Positions 17,337 to 26,566 are shown, numbered from the stretch's first letter. The stretch is DNA of 64,000 nt from Chryseobacterium aquifrigidense (GCF_006716485.1 NZ_VFPD01000001.1:1301096-1365095), one strand, 5' to 3'. Numbers and translations: made by a program. Notes: generated by a model from the sequence alone, not told the origin.

Positions 17337-18383
17337 TTAAGCATCGTTCAATTTTCTATAAAAAGATAAAGATTCAAGGATATTTTCCTGGCTGCACTGA
17401 TGATCGTAATGGCAAGAACCTACTCCTGAAAGCAGGGAAAAATTGATTTTACTGTCTGTATTCTTTTTATCATTCAGTAATAATGCCGTGATATCTTCAT
17501 CTTTAAAATCACTGATATCAAGGTAAGGATAATACCTCTGAATGTTTTCAATGATTATTTTTGAATCTTCCTGTGAAATAAGGTTTTCAAGATAAGCCAG
17601 ATGAGCTTCAGCAATCATTCCCATAGCTACAGCTTCGCCGTGAAGAATTGGATTTTCCTGCTGTAAACATAAACTTTCCACAGCATGGCCTATGGTATGT
17701 CCGAAATTAAGTGTTTTTCTAATGTTCTGCTCATGGAAATCCTGATCTACCACATTTTGTTTAATATTCATAGAAGCTTGGATATGGGGAACGACTGTTT
17801 CCACTTCCAGCTTACGGATCTGAATCAGCTGATCCCAATGATTTTTATCAGCAATTAATCCATGCTTCAGCATTTCCGCGAATCCACTTCTTAATTCTTT
17901 AAATGGTAATGTTTCTAAGAATTTTGGGAAAATAAAGATTTGCTCAGGGAAAGCAAAAGTTCCCACCATATTTTTATAGTGCATCAAATCGATCCCGGTT
18001 TTTCCACCAATAGAAGCATCACACATGGATAAAAGGGTAGTAGGGATGTTGATAAACTGTATTCCTCTTTTATAAGTAGATGCAACAAATCCACCCATAT
18101 CCGTAATTACTCCACCACCAAGGTTGATAACCAATGCTTTTCTGTCTGCCTGCATTTCTGTAAGAATTTCCCAAAGCTGATTGGCTGTCTGGATATTTTT
18201 CATTTCCTCCCCGGCTTCAATCTCCAAAATTTCAAATCCAAGGTCTGTTTCCATATTTCCTAAAAGAATAGGAAGACAGTATTCATGCGTGTTTTCATCT
18301 ACCAGAATGAAAATTTTACTGAATTTTTTTTCGTGAAGAAACTCGTTGAGCTGAGAAAAATTATCGTTTAATATTGTTATCAT
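17337..18383 (-). CDS. aroB: 3-dehydroquinate synthase
   Basis: 348 aa NAD- and divalent-metal-dependent enzyme that cyclises DAHP to 3-dehydroquinate, the second step of the shikimate pathway. The NAD-binding NLGGGVITDMGGFVAS is present, with IPTTLLSMCDASIGGKTGID and the metal ligands in SGFAEMLKHG, FGHTIGHAVE and LHGEAVAMG. Length is typical. It diverges from the pseudouridine synthase gene. A minus-strand -7 element TAACTTTG lies at 18423-18430. Confidence 0.96.
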   Translation of the reverse strand: MITILNDNFSQLNEFLHEKKFSKIFILVDENTHEYCLPILLGNMETDLGFEILEIEAGEEMKNIQTANQLWEILTEMQADRKALVINLGGGVITDMGGFVASTYKRGIQFINIPTTLLSMCDASIGGKTGIDLMHYKNMVGTFAFPEQIFIFPKFLETLPFKELRSGFAEMLKHGLIADKNHWDQLIQIRKLEVETVVPHIQASMNIKQNVVDQDFHEQNIRKTLNFGHTIGHAVESLCLQQENPILHGEAVAMGMIAEAHLAYLENLISQEDSKIIIENIQRYYPYLDISDFKDEDITALLLNDKKNTDSKINFSLLSGVGSCHYDHQCSQENILESLSFYRKLNDA

Positions 18384-18422
18384 CTTCTATTGTATGTAAA
18401 GTTAAAAATGTAAACTATAGTG

Positions 18423-18471
18423 CAAAGTTATGATTCTTAATTTTTAACTCGTAACTAAATTACTATCTTTG
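18423..18471. promoter_or_regulatory. Divergent -7 elements for aroB and the pseudouridine synthase
   Basis: Minus-strand TAACTTTG (18423-18430) points to aroB. Plus-strand TATCTTTG (18464-18471) lies 15 nt before the pseudouridine synthase ATG. Both match TAnnTTTG. Confidence 0.6.
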
Positions 18472-18485
18472 CATAAATTTTTAGA

Positions 18486-19667
18486 ATGAGCAGAGATAAT
18501 AATAATTCAGATAGACCAAAGAGACCAAGAATTTCAACCAAGAAAAGTTCTGATGATTCTCGTGCTTCCAGATCTGGAAATTCTTCAGGATCAAAACCTT
18601 TTAAAAAGCCTTTCTCTAAAGATGGAGGAAAAAAAGGCCCGGAACATAAAGGATCCAACTCAAGATTTGAAAAGAAACCTTTCAAAAGAAATACCGACAG
18701 TTTCGAAAATTCCAATGACGAATCAGGATCAAAATCTGAAAGAAAACCTTATATCACGAATAAAAGTGAGAGCTATGAGAAGAAATCTTTTGGAAAGCCT
18801 AAGAGAGGAGGAAAGAATTTCGATACAAGAGATAAGTACGAAAGAGGCAGCCTGAAATACGGAAGAAGACCATCTAATGGTGAAGAAAGAAATGATGACA
18901 AAACAAGATCTTTTGTACAGAAAAGAAGGCTGAATAAAATTGAAAAAGATGTTCATAAAGACAGCATCCGTCTTAACAAGTATATCGCTAACTCCGGAAT
19001 CTGCAGCAGAAGAGAAGCTGATGACCTGATTACTCAGGGGTTGGTAGAAGTCAACGGAAAGGTGGTAACTGAGATGGGATATCAGGTACAGAAAACAGAC
19101 AGAGTGGTTTTTGATGGACAAAGTATTACTCCTGAAAAGCCTGTATATGTACTTTTGAATAAGCCTAAAGGTTATATTTCTACTACAAAAGATGATAAAG
19201 CAAGAAAAACTGTAATGGATCTTGTAGCGAATGCTTCTCCTTACAGACTTTTCCCGGTGGGAAGACTGGATCGTTCCACAACAGGAGTTATCTTACTGAC
19301 CAATGACGGTCACATGACTAAAAAACTGACGCATCCTTCTTTTGATGCTAAAAAGATTTATCATGTAACATTGGATAAAAAGCTTACTGGTGAAGATTTA
19401 CGTCTTATTGCAGAAGGAATCCGTCTTGATGAAGGAGTAGCTGTTGTTGATCAGATTTCATATATCGAGGGGAAACCTAAGAATGAAATTGGAATTGAGA
19501 TCCACATCGGATGGAACCGTGTTATCAGAAGAATTTTCCAAAGATTAGGGTACGAAGTAGAATCTTTAGACAGAGTAATGTTTGCCGGATTAACGAAGAA
19601 GAATATCAAAAGAGGACACTGGAGAATCCTTACAGAACTGGAAGTGAACAACCTTAAAATGCTTTAA
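18486..19667 (+). CDS. RluB/RsuA-family rRNA pseudouridine synthase with long disordered N-terminus
   Basis: 393 aa. The C-terminal two thirds are an S4 RNA-binding domain (about 160-205) plus a pseudouridine synthase domain with the catalytic-Asp motif VGRLDRSTTG (D262), as in enzymes that modify 23S or 16S rRNA. The first 155 or so residues are a low-complexity Lys/Arg/Ser/Gly-rich extension with repeated KKPF- and SGS-like stretches, absent from E. coli RluB. It is probably disordered and may help bind ribosomal RNA. Which rRNA position is modified cannot be read from the sequence. Confidence 0.9.
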   Translation: MSRDNNNSDRPKRPRISTKKSSDDSRASRSGNSSGSKPFKKPFSKDGGKKGPEHKGSNSRFEKKPFKRNTDSFENSNDESGSKSERKPYITNKSESYEKKSFGKPKRGGKNFDTRDKYERGSLKYGRRPSNGEERNDDKTRSFVQKRRLNKIEKDVHKDSIRLNKYIANSGICSRREADDLITQGLVEVNGKVVTEMGYQVQKTDRVVFDGQSITPEKPVYVLLNKPKGYISTTKDDKARKTVMDLVANASPYRLFPVGRLDRSTTGVILLTNDGHMTKKLTHPSFDAKKIYHVTLDKKLTGEDLRLIAEGIRLDEGVAVVDQISYIEGKPKNEIGIEIHIGWNRVIRRIFQRLGYEVESLDRVMFAGLTKKNIKRGHWRILTELEVNNLKML

Positions 19668-19761
19668 TATAATGATGAATATGAGTTATAAATGATGAAT
19701 TATAGATTCAGGGATTGTAACTTAGTTCATTCTTTCAAAAAGTATCTTCAGGATAAAAAAC

Positions 19762-19793
19762 AAAAAGCGCAGAATTGTTTTCTGCGCTTTTTT
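19762..19793. terminator. Bidirectional terminator between the pseudouridine synthase and nicotinamidase genes
   Basis: 13 bp stem with core GCGCAGAA/TTCTGCGC, flanked by A5 and T6 runs. It can serve both convergent genes. Confidence 0.9.
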
Positions 19794-19843
19794 ATTGTAG
19801 TAAGCTGTGAATTCCAAAATTCATAACTCATCATTAAAAAGAA

Positions 19844-20449
19844 TTACCCTAACACGGTTACTCCTTTCTCAATCATTTCATAGATAGCATCTCTGCCATT
19901 GTCAGGTTTTACATTTACTGCACGTGTTCCGTTGAAATGAAGACACGTAACATATCCGTTAGCTACCGCATCCTGTGCTGTGAACTTGACACAATAATCT
20001 AATGCAAGACCTACGATTTCTACCAATTGAATGTCGTGATACTTCAGGAAATCATCCAGTCCGGTTTTCATGAAATGGTTATTATCCTGGAAACCACTGT
20101 AGCTGTCTATCTCAATATTTTTACCTTTCTGTACGATATGGGTTACTTTGTCTCTGTTCAGATCTTTATGGAATTCTGCTCCGAAAGTTCCCTGAATACA
20201 GTGATCCGGCCACATAAACTGTGGAACACCATTTAAAATAATACTTTCTCCTACCTTTCTTCCATTGCTGCTTGCAAAACTTTTGTGACCGGCAGGATGC
20301 CAGTCTTGTGTAAGAACTATCTGATCATATGCATTTTCCTCCATCAAGAGATTGATGTATGGAATAATTTCGCTGGCTCCAGGGACTGCAAGTGCTCCGC
20401 CTTCACAAAAATCATTCTGTACATCGACTATTATTAACGCTTTTTTCAT
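19844..20449 (-). CDS. pncA: Nicotinamidase
   Basis: 201 aa isochorismatase-fold amidase that converts nicotinamide to nicotinate for NAD salvage, and commonly hydrolyses pyrazinamide. The catalytic triad is visible: D9 (IIVDVQNDF), K108 (VQKGK) and C153 (LDYCVKFTAQDA). The metal site includes D49 and H51 in TQDWHPAGH. It is cytoplasmic and appears monocistronic. Confidence 0.93.
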   Translation of the reverse strand: MKKALIIVDVQNDFCEGGALAVPGASEIIPYINLLMEENAYDQIVLTQDWHPAGHKSFASSNGRKVGESIILNGVPQFMWPDHCIQGTFGAEFHKDLNRDKVTHIVQKGKNIEIDSYSGFQDNNHFMKTGLDDFLKYHDIQLVEIVGLALDYCVKFTAQDAVANGYVTCLHFNGTRAVNVKPDNGRDAIYEMIEKGVTVLG

Positions 20450-20637
20450 ATTTTGATTTCTCGAATTTTTGATAAATTTACAAAACTAATCTTCAAAAAT
20501 TTGTCCAAACCTGAATTATCGGACAAATCGGCAACATAAATTTTCAATGCTTATCCATGAAGGGTATAAAAATTACAATATTTGAATTTTGTCTGCAGCC
20601 TGTTGTGTTTTGAGGCTTAAACCAAAAATCAATAGCT

Positions 20638-20645
20638 TATCTTTG
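20638..20645 (+). promoter_or_regulatory. -7 element for the DEAD-box helicase
   Basis: TATCTTTG, 19 nt upstream of the ATG at 20665. Confidence 0.55.
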
Positions 20646-20664
20646 CAGGAAATAAGTATTTTTT

Positions 20665-21807
20665 ATGTCATTTGAATCGTTAGGATTATCACACAATATT
20701 ATTCGTTCTGTCAAAAAATTAGGGTATTTAAAACCTTTCCCCATACAGGAGCAGGCTGTTCCTGTCATTTTACAAGGGAAAGATCTTATGGGAATTGCCC
20801 AGACAGGTTCCGGTAAAACAGCTTGTTTTGTGATGCCGATTTTAGAAAAATTACAGAATGCGGAAGTAAAAAAAGACCGTAATGTTCAGGTTTTGATATT
20901 GGTTCCTACGCGTGAACTGGCTATTCAGATCGATGAAGTGTTCAGGGCATTCACAGATAATTTAAAGAGAGAAGTCCGCACAATGGCAGTGTATGGAGGA
21001 GTTTCTATTAATCCACAGATGAAGGGAATGTTTGGGGTGGAAGTTTTGATTGCTACTCCGGGACGTTTGCTGGATTTAATTGATCATAATGCGTTGAGTA
21101 TTTCAGGAATTAAACATTTGGTGATTGATGAAGCTGATAAAATGTTTCAGCTAGGCTTTGGTGAAGAAATGAATAAACTTTTTGCCATGATGCCTGTAGC
21201 AAAGCAAACTACATTGTTTTCAGCTACTTTGAATGATAAAGTTTCAGAAATGAAAGAACGTCTTTCTATCAATCCTACGATTATTGAAATTAAAAAAGAA
21301 GAAGTTGAAATTGATAATATCGAACAGCTGGCCTATCATGTTGCTCCGGAGAACAAAGGTCCATTTTTACGATATCTGATCAAAGAAAAGAAAGTAGAAA
21401 AAGCTTTGATTTTTGTTTCCTCTACAAGATCTGCGGATAATCTGGTGGAGAAGCTTAAAAAGAATAAAATAAAAGCGGTGGCCATCCACAGCCAGAAATC
21501 TCAGGGAGCACGAAGAAATAATCTGGAAGAATTTAAAGTAAACGGAGCTCAGATCTTGGTGGCTACAGATTTAATCGGGCGTGGGATTCATATTGAATCG
21601 CTGCCATGTGTTATCAATTACGAGTTACCCCGTTCGCCGCTGGATTATATCCACCGCATTGGTAGAACAGGACGTGCCCATGAAAAAGGAACAGCAATCA
21701 CCATTTTGACGGATGATGAATTGCAGCATTTCAGAGTCATCCAAAAGAAAATGGGTAGAAAAGTTACGCTGCAAAGAACAGAAGGTATTGATTTACACGG
21801 ATATTAA
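20665..21807 (+). CDS. DEAD-box RNA helicase (RhlE-like)
   Basis: 380 aa ATP-dependent RNA helicase with all core motifs: Q motif region (PFPIQEQAVP), motif I AQTGSGKT, Ia PTRELAIQ, II VIDEADKM, III SAT and VI HRIGRTGR. It lacks a long C-terminal extension, so it is a minimal RhlE-type enzyme, probably acting in ribosome assembly or RNA turnover. Some track-style annotations might call it DeaD, but its short length argues against that. It is monocistronic with its own promoter and terminator. Confidence 0.92.
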   Translation: MSFESLGLSHNIIRSVKKLGYLKPFPIQEQAVPVILQGKDLMGIAQTGSGKTACFVMPILEKLQNAEVKKDRNVQVLILVPTRELAIQIDEVFRAFTDNLKREVRTMAVYGGVSINPQMKGMFGVEVLIATPGRLLDLIDHNALSISGIKHLVIDEADKMFQLGFGEEMNKLFAMMPVAKQTTLFSATLNDKVSEMKERLSINPTIIEIKKEEVEIDNIEQLAYHVAPENKGPFLRYLIKEKKVEKALIFVSSTRSADNLVEKLKKNKIKAVAIHSQKSQGARRNNLEEFKVNGAQILVATDLIGRGIHIESLPCVINYELPRSPLDYIHRIGRTGRAHEKGTAITILTDDELQHFRVIQKKMGRKVTLQRTEGIDLHGY

Positions 21808-21822
21808 TTATTAACAATAAAT

Positions 21823-21858
21823 AAAAAGGTTTCAGTCTATACAATTGAAACCTTTTTT
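21823..21858 (+). terminator. Helicase gene terminator
   Basis: 12 bp stem AAAAAGGTTTCA/TGAAACCTTTTT (21823-21834 and 21846-21857) followed by T. Confidence 0.85.
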
Positions 21859-22024
21859 AATGAAAAACCGGTACCACAAAAATCATTATCGGTATAATTA
21901 ATGCTTTATTCACTTTAAACTCTTGAATTTTTGATAAATTCGCACAAGCTGATATTCACAACTTATTTTACTAAATAATGAGAGTACAAATCGGCAATAA
22001 TTAAAAAAAAATAAACCCTGAATA

Positions 22025-22561
22025 ATGAGTGATTTAGAGAAAAAAAAGTTTCCCATAGGACCGTTTGAAGTGCCTGAAAACATCTGTGATACTACATTGG
22101 ATACTTATATCAAAGTGATCAAAGACTTTCCTGGCCGGCTAAAGAATCTCATTGAACATTTTACAGACGATCAGTTGGATACTCCTTACAGAGAAGGAGG
22201 TTGGACGGTAAGACAGCTTGTGAATCATCTTTCTGACAGCCATATGAACAGTTTTATCCGTTTCAAACTGGCTCTCACAGAAGAAAACCCTACCATAAAG
22301 CCTTATGATGAAGCGAAATGGGCGGAACTTCAGGACAGTTTTCATATGCCTGTAAAGCCGGCAATGAGAATGTTGAAAGGAACACACCAGAGATGGGTAA
22401 CACTTCTTAAAAGCCTTACCAATAAACAATTTGAACGAACTTTCCATCATCCTGAACACAATAAGAATTATAATTTAAGAGAAAGCCTGGCTTTATACGT
22501 GTGGCATTGTAATCATCATTTTGCCCATATTGAAAATCTGAAGATAGAAAAAGGTTGGTAA
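22025..22561 (+). CDS. Putative bacillithiol S-transferase / YfiT-type metal-dependent hydrolase
   Basis: 178 aa DinB-superfamily protein matching the YfiT/BstA branch, whose Bacillus members transfer bacillithiol to electrophiles. Metal ligands fit H68 (VRQLVNHLSDSH) and the C-terminal pair H164 and H168 in HCNHHFAHIE. The N-terminal FPIGPFEVPE is typical of the family. The presence of YtxJ in the same overlapping gene set supports a thiol role. It is the first gene of a four-gene operon. Confidence 0.85.
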   Translation: MSDLEKKKFPIGPFEVPENICDTTLDTYIKVIKDFPGRLKNLIEHFTDDQLDTPYREGGWTVRQLVNHLSDSHMNSFIRFKLALTEENPTIKPYDEAKWAELQDSFHMPVKPAMRMLKGTHQRWVTLLKSLTNKQFERTFHHPEHNKNYNLRESLALYVWHCNHHFAHIENLKIEKGW

Positions 22562-23016
22562 GGAAGAGTCTCAATAATCCAATATATTATCAGGAAATTA
22601 TAGAAAGAATTTCCCTGTTATCTGAAAATTCTCATGGAAAATGGGGGAGAATGAATGTATGTCAAATGCTAAAACATTGTGACCTGGTTCTTCAGGTAGC
22701 TTTGGAAAAGGTGGAACTTCCCCGTATTAATGTGACGTTTAAGACAATTGGGATTTTTACTAAAATAGAAATGCATATTTTCAATAATGGAATTCCCAGA
22801 AATATGCCTACTTTTCGAAAACTAATCGTTAATTTTGAATGTGATTTTGATGTATCAAAAGCCAATCTGCTGAAAACGCTGGAAGAATTCCGGGAACTCT
22901 GTGAAAAAAACAGGCTGCCGGACCGCCACAGACTATTTGGTAAAATGACTGAAAAAGACTGGACATTTTTAGAATACAAGCATCTGGATCACCATCTAAA
23001 ACAATTTAATGTATGA
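22555..23016 (+). CDS. DUF1569-like DinB-superfamily protein
   Basis: 153 aa protein with a DinB-like pattern: an early WGRMNVCQMLKHCDLVLQ motif and a C-terminal YKHLDHHLKQF with paired His. It is probably a DUF1569 member of unknown activity. The start is TTG at 22555, overlapping the previous stop by 7 nt. The first in-frame ATG is 32 codons later and would remove conserved N-terminal helix sequence. Its 3' end overlaps ytxJ by 4 nt (ATGA), so translation is probably coupled. Confidence 0.75.
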   Translation: MVRKSLNNPIYYQEIIERISLLSENSHGKWGRMNVCQMLKHCDLVLQVALEKVELPRINVTFKTIGIFTKIEMHIFNNGIPRNMPTFRKLIVNFECDFDVSKANLLKTLEEFRELCEKNRLPDRHRLFGKMTEKDWTFLEYKHLDHHLKQFNV

Positions 23017-23393
23017 GTTTTTTTGATAAAATATTTGGCGGTAAAAGCGAAACCCCTGACCAAAAAACATTCTGGAAAAAGATAGAATCTGAAGAGGATC
23101 TTACTAAAGCGATAGAAGATTCCTTTCAGAATAAGATCGCAATATTTAAACATTCTACAAGTTGCTTTATCAGCAGAACTGTTCTGAAAAATTTTGAAAA
23201 AGAAGTAGAAAACTCAGAACAGCCAGTGAATGTATACTATCTGGATTTGTTAGCTCACAGACCTGTTTCTAACAAAATTGCAGCAGATTTTGAAATCAGA
23301 CATGAAAGTCCGCAGCTGATTGTCATAGAAAACGGAAAACCTGTTAACAGTGCTTCACATCAGGATATTTCTTTAAGCCAGATTGTATCATGA
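23013..23393 (+). CDS. ytxJ: Bacillithiol system redox-active protein YtxJ
   Basis: 126 aa thioredoxin-fold protein of the YtxJ family, a monothiol bacilliredoxin thought to remove bacillithiol from mixed disulfides. The single active-site cysteine is C51 in FKHSTSCFISRTVL, and the cis-Pro segment is ESPQLIVIENG. No signal peptide is present. ATGA overlaps join it to both the DUF1569-like gene upstream and the Crp/Fnr gene downstream. Confidence 0.88.
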   Translation: MSFFDKIFGGKSETPDQKTFWKKIESEEDLTKAIEDSFQNKIAIFKHSTSCFISRTVLKNFEKEVENSEQPVNVYYLDLLAHRPVSNKIAADFEIRHESPQLIVIENGKPVNSASHQDISLSQIVS

Positions 23394-23986
23394 AGAATAT
23401 AAATAATTATCTAGCTAAAGTTTTAAATGTTCCGCTCCAGAATGTGAACACCTGCAGCCTGCACTATGAAGTAAAGAAAATCCCTAAAAATCAGTTTCTT
23501 CTCCAGTACGGCGAAATCTGCAGACATATTTTCTTTGTAGAAAAAGGACTGATAAAGATGTATTCTATTGATAAAAACGGGAAGGAGCATATTATTCAGT
23601 TTGCTCCGGAAAGCTGGCTGATCTCTGACCGAAGCAGCCTTTATTTCAATGAGAAATCCATTTATTATATAGAAGCAGTAGAAGATTCTGAAGTTTTGTT
23701 TCTTCATCCTGATTTCTTCAACAAATTGGTAGAACAGTTTCCGAATAGCATAGAAAGGAGTGATTTCCTTCTTCAGAAACACATCAGAAGCCTTCAAAAC
23801 AGGATCAATTCCTTGTTGGGAGAGACTGCAGAAGAAAGATATATGAAATTCATCAAAATGTATCCGGACTTACTGCTGAGAGTTCCACAATGGATGATTG
23901 CCTCTTACCTGGGAATTACTCCTGAGAGCCTGAGCCGTGTAAGAAAGGAGCTGGCAAGAAAAAATTTCATCCCGGATAACAAATAG
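23390..23986 (+). CDS. Crp/Fnr family transcriptional regulator (bacillithiol operon)
   Basis: 198 aa. An N-terminal cyclic-nucleotide-binding-like beta-roll (about 25-115) is followed by a dimer helix and a C-terminal HTH (PQWMIASYLGITPESLSRVRKELAR). There is no Fnr-type cysteine cluster. It ends a four-gene operon whose junctions overlap, so it may regulate the operon or the thiol response. It is divergent in sequence from the Crp/Fnr pair at 27151-28400. The ligand is unknown. Confidence 0.87.
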   Translation: MKNINNYLAKVLNVPLQNVNTCSLHYEVKKIPKNQFLLQYGEICRHIFFVEKGLIKMYSIDKNGKEHIIQFAPESWLISDRSSLYFNEKSIYYIEAVEDSEVLFLHPDFFNKLVEQFPNSIERSDFLLQKHIRSLQNRINSLLGETAEERYMKFIKMYPDLLLRVPQWMIASYLGITPESLSRVRKELARKNFIPDNK

Positions 23987-24110
23987 AAAAGGCTGGGAGA
24001 TGGAGGCTTGAAATTCTGGTGAATATAAAAGAACTTTAACAGCTCTTGTTTAGATTTATCAATAAAAGTTGAGATCAATTATTTTAAAACTATTTTAGCT
24101 TCCATCTTCC

Positions 24111-25532
24111 TTACTTCAAATAAATCCTTTTGGCAAGCTGTCCCACCTGTCTGAGTTTTGCCTGTGTATCTTCCGACCATGGAAGCCCTATGCAGAGCCT
24201 CATACAGTTTTCAAACTGCTCCTGAAAAGTGAACATTCTTCCGGGGGCAATACTTATATTCTGCTTGATAGCCAGATCGTATAATTCTGTTGTGCGAATC
24301 TTTTTATCAAATTCTACCCATAAGGACAAGCCTCCCTGCGGACGGCTGGTTTTTGTTCCTTCAGGAAAAGATTCTGCAATGGTTTGTACATAATTCTGAT
24401 AATTGAACTGTAATGTTCTGCGAAGCTGCTGGAGATGCTTTTCATATTTTCCGGATTTCAGAAAGTTGGCAACAGCTTCATTCACAATAGAAATAGAAGA
24501 TGTAGAATGCAGAAGTTTAAGTTTCATGATTTTGTCTTTATACTTCCCCGGAGCAATCCAGCCCACACGATAGCCGGGAGCCAGAGTTTTTGAAATAGAG
24601 CTGCAGTACAGTACATTTCCGTCTTTATCGAAAGATTTACAGCATTTCGGACGGCTGGAACCAAAATAAAGGTCTCCATAGACATCATCTTCTATCAACG
24701 GAATATTATTTTCGGAAAGTATTTTTACAATTTCTTTTTTATTTTCATCAGGCATACAGCTTCCCAAAGGTGAATTAAAATTGGGAATCAACAGGCACAG
24801 ATCTACTTTGGGAATTAATTTTTTTAAAGCCTCAATTTCTATTCCGGTCGTAGGATGGGTAGGAAGTTCCAGAACTTTTAAACCCAATCCGTTGGCCAAC
24901 TGAAGGATTCCAGGATAGCAGGGACTTTCAATCGCAACAGTATCTCCAGGTTTTCCTAAAGCCATTAAACAAAAAGAAAGAGCATTCATCCCACCATTGG
25001 TGGTAATCAGATCATTTTCGCTCAGATTTCCTCCCCATTGTAAGGAACGTACTGCAATCATTCTTCTTAATTTCAGATTTCCCTGAAGTTCTTCATATTC
25101 AGTACCACCATCTTTTAATTCCCTGGTAGCGTTTATAATTTCTTTCTTCAGTTTAGCCTGAGGTAAAAGATCTCCTGATGGAATTCCAATAGAGAAAAAG
25201 GTAAGGTCCTTTTTACCCATATTTTCATACACTTTACTGATCAGTTCATCCGGTTCATCGTTATTGGCGATCAAGGACGGGCGGCTTACTTCCGGCAAAG
25301 GAAGTTTTACAGAGAGCAGCTGGCTTACAAAATAACCAGACTGTGGCTTAGATTCTACCAAAGACTGGGATTCCAGTTCCAGAAAAACACGCTTGGCTGT
25401 ATTCATACTTACCTGATGTTCCTGGCATAGCATTCTTACGGAAGGAAGCTTGTCTCCTGTCTTTAGAATACCACTTCTTATCTGTCCTGCAATGCCATCT
25501 GCAATTTCCGTATATAAAAATTCCTTGCTCAT
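24111..25532 (-). CDS. MocR-type GntR regulator / aminotransferase fusion (paired with EamA)
   Basis: 473 aa. A winged-helix GntR domain (about 1-75) is fused to a fold-type I aminotransferase domain. The PLP lysine is K315 in SSISKTLAPGYRVGWIAPG, with EDDVYGDLYF and NSPLG as further PLP-site signatures. MocR proteins usually use PLP as an effector or sensor rather than as catalysts. It is divergent from the EamA transporter gene 96 nt away, a common regulator-target arrangement, so it probably controls that transporter. Confidence 0.9.
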   Translation of the reverse strand: MSKEFLYTEIADGIAGQIRSGILKTGDKLPSVRMLCQEHQVSMNTAKRVFLELESQSLVESKPQSGYFVSQLLSVKLPLPEVSRPSLIANNDEPDELISKVYENMGKKDLTFFSIGIPSGDLLPQAKLKKEIINATRELKDGGTEYEELQGNLKLRRMIAVRSLQWGGNLSENDLITTNGGMNALSFCLMALGKPGDTVAIESPCYPGILQLANGLGLKVLELPTHPTTGIEIEALKKLIPKVDLCLLIPNFNSPLGSCMPDENKKEIVKILSENNIPLIEDDVYGDLYFGSSRPKCCKSFDKDGNVLYCSSISKTLAPGYRVGWIAPGKYKDKIMKLKLLHSTSSISIVNEAVANFLKSGKYEKHLQQLRRTLQFNYQNYVQTIAESFPEGTKTSRPQGGLSLWVEFDKKIRTTELYDLAIKQNISIAPGRMFTFQEQFENCMRLCIGLPWSEDTQAKLRQVGQLAKRIYLK

Positions 25533-25628
25533 ATTTTTAAACTGTGCTCATGCAAATATACAAAACTGATACTGTGTTTATTTAATTATCCTTTCTAATT
25601 TTGAATATCAATTAAAAGCTTGAATAAA

Positions 25629-26513
25629 ATGATGACAAAACAAATCTCAAAGGATGAAAATATAAGTGGCTGGATCAATGGTTTTATAGGGGTGGTCTTA
25701 TTTAGTGGTGGTTTGCCGGCCACTAAGTTAGCCGTAATGGAAATGAGCCCTACTTTTGTAACAATTGTCCGTGCAGCTGTCGCTGGAGTCTTAGCGCTTA
25801 CCGTTTTGTGGCTGGGAAAAGAAAAACGTCCCGTCAAAAAAGATTTGATCCCATTATTGCTGGTTTCCCTTGGCTGTGTGGTAGGATTTCCCCTTCTTTC
25901 TGCATTGGCTCTTCAGTATCTTACTTCTGCCCATTCTATAGTATTTCTGGGAATGCTTCCTCTGGCAACTGCGGTATTTGGAGTGATGCGTGGCGGAGAA
26001 AGACCTCATCCTGTATTTTGGTTTTTTTCAATTGTAGGAAGTCTTCTGGTTATCGGCTATGCTGTTTCGCAGGGAATATCAGCCTCACCTGTTGGCGATA
26101 TTCTAATGCTGCTTGCCGTAATTTTATGTGGTATGGGCTATGCTGAAGGAGCTAAATTATCCAAAACCTTAGGAGGATGGCAGGTTATTTCCTGGGCTTT
26201 GGTATTGGCACTACCAATTATGATTCCTTTATTTTTTATTTATTTTCCTGATGATATTCAGAATGTGAGTTTTCAGGGATGGTTTGGAATGGCTTATATT
26301 TCTCTCTTCAGTATGTTTATTGGATTTATATTCTGGTATAAAGGATTAGCACAGGGAGGAATAGCTACTGTTGGTCAGCTTCAGTTACTTCAGCCTTTCT
26401 TTGGGCTGGCATTGGCGGCATGGCTTCTTCATGAGCAGGTAAGTATAGGAATGCTAGGGGTGACAGTAGGGGTGATTTTATGTGTTGCAGGAACTAAGAA
26501 ATTTGCGAAATAA
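25629..26513 (+). CDS. EamA/DMT family transporter
   Basis: 294 aa inner-membrane protein with ten predicted helices in two EamA repeats (first near 15-145, second near 160-290), as in drug/metabolite exporters such as RhaT- and YdcZ-like proteins. The ATG at 25629 is chosen; TTG at 25620 is also in frame. It diverges from a MocR regulator, suggesting a substrate related to amino acids or vitamin B6 (inference). It may equally export another metabolite. Confidence 0.9.
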   Translation: MMTKQISKDENISGWINGFIGVVLFSGGLPATKLAVMEMSPTFVTIVRAAVAGVLALTVLWLGKEKRPVKKDLIPLLLVSLGCVVGFPLLSALALQYLTSAHSIVFLGMLPLATAVFGVMRGGERPHPVFWFFSIVGSLLVIGYAVSQGISASPVGDILMLLAVILCGMGYAEGAKLSKTLGGWQVISWALVLALPIMIPLFFIYFPDDIQNVSFQGWFGMAYISLFSMFIGFIFWYKGLAQGGIATVGQLQLLQPFFGLALAAWLLHEQVSIGMLGVTVGVILCVAGTKKFAK

Positions 26514-26527
26514 TTAAATATAAAGCA

Positions 26528-26545
26528 TTATGACTTAAGTCATAA
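26528..26545. promoter_or_regulatory. Crp/Fnr-type operator upstream of the small lipoprotein
   Basis: Perfect 18 bp palindrome TTATGACTTAAGTCATAA with Crp geometry TGA-N6-TCA. Its centre is about 37 nt upstream of the end of the -7 element TACCTTTG at 26567-26574, the position expected for class II activation. Confidence 0.6.
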
Positions 26546-26566
26546 GAAAGCTGCTTTACAATAGTC

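Noticed and set aside
23423-23797. Minus-strand frame inside the Crp/Fnr gene
   Set aside because: Antisense shadow of a well-supported CDS.
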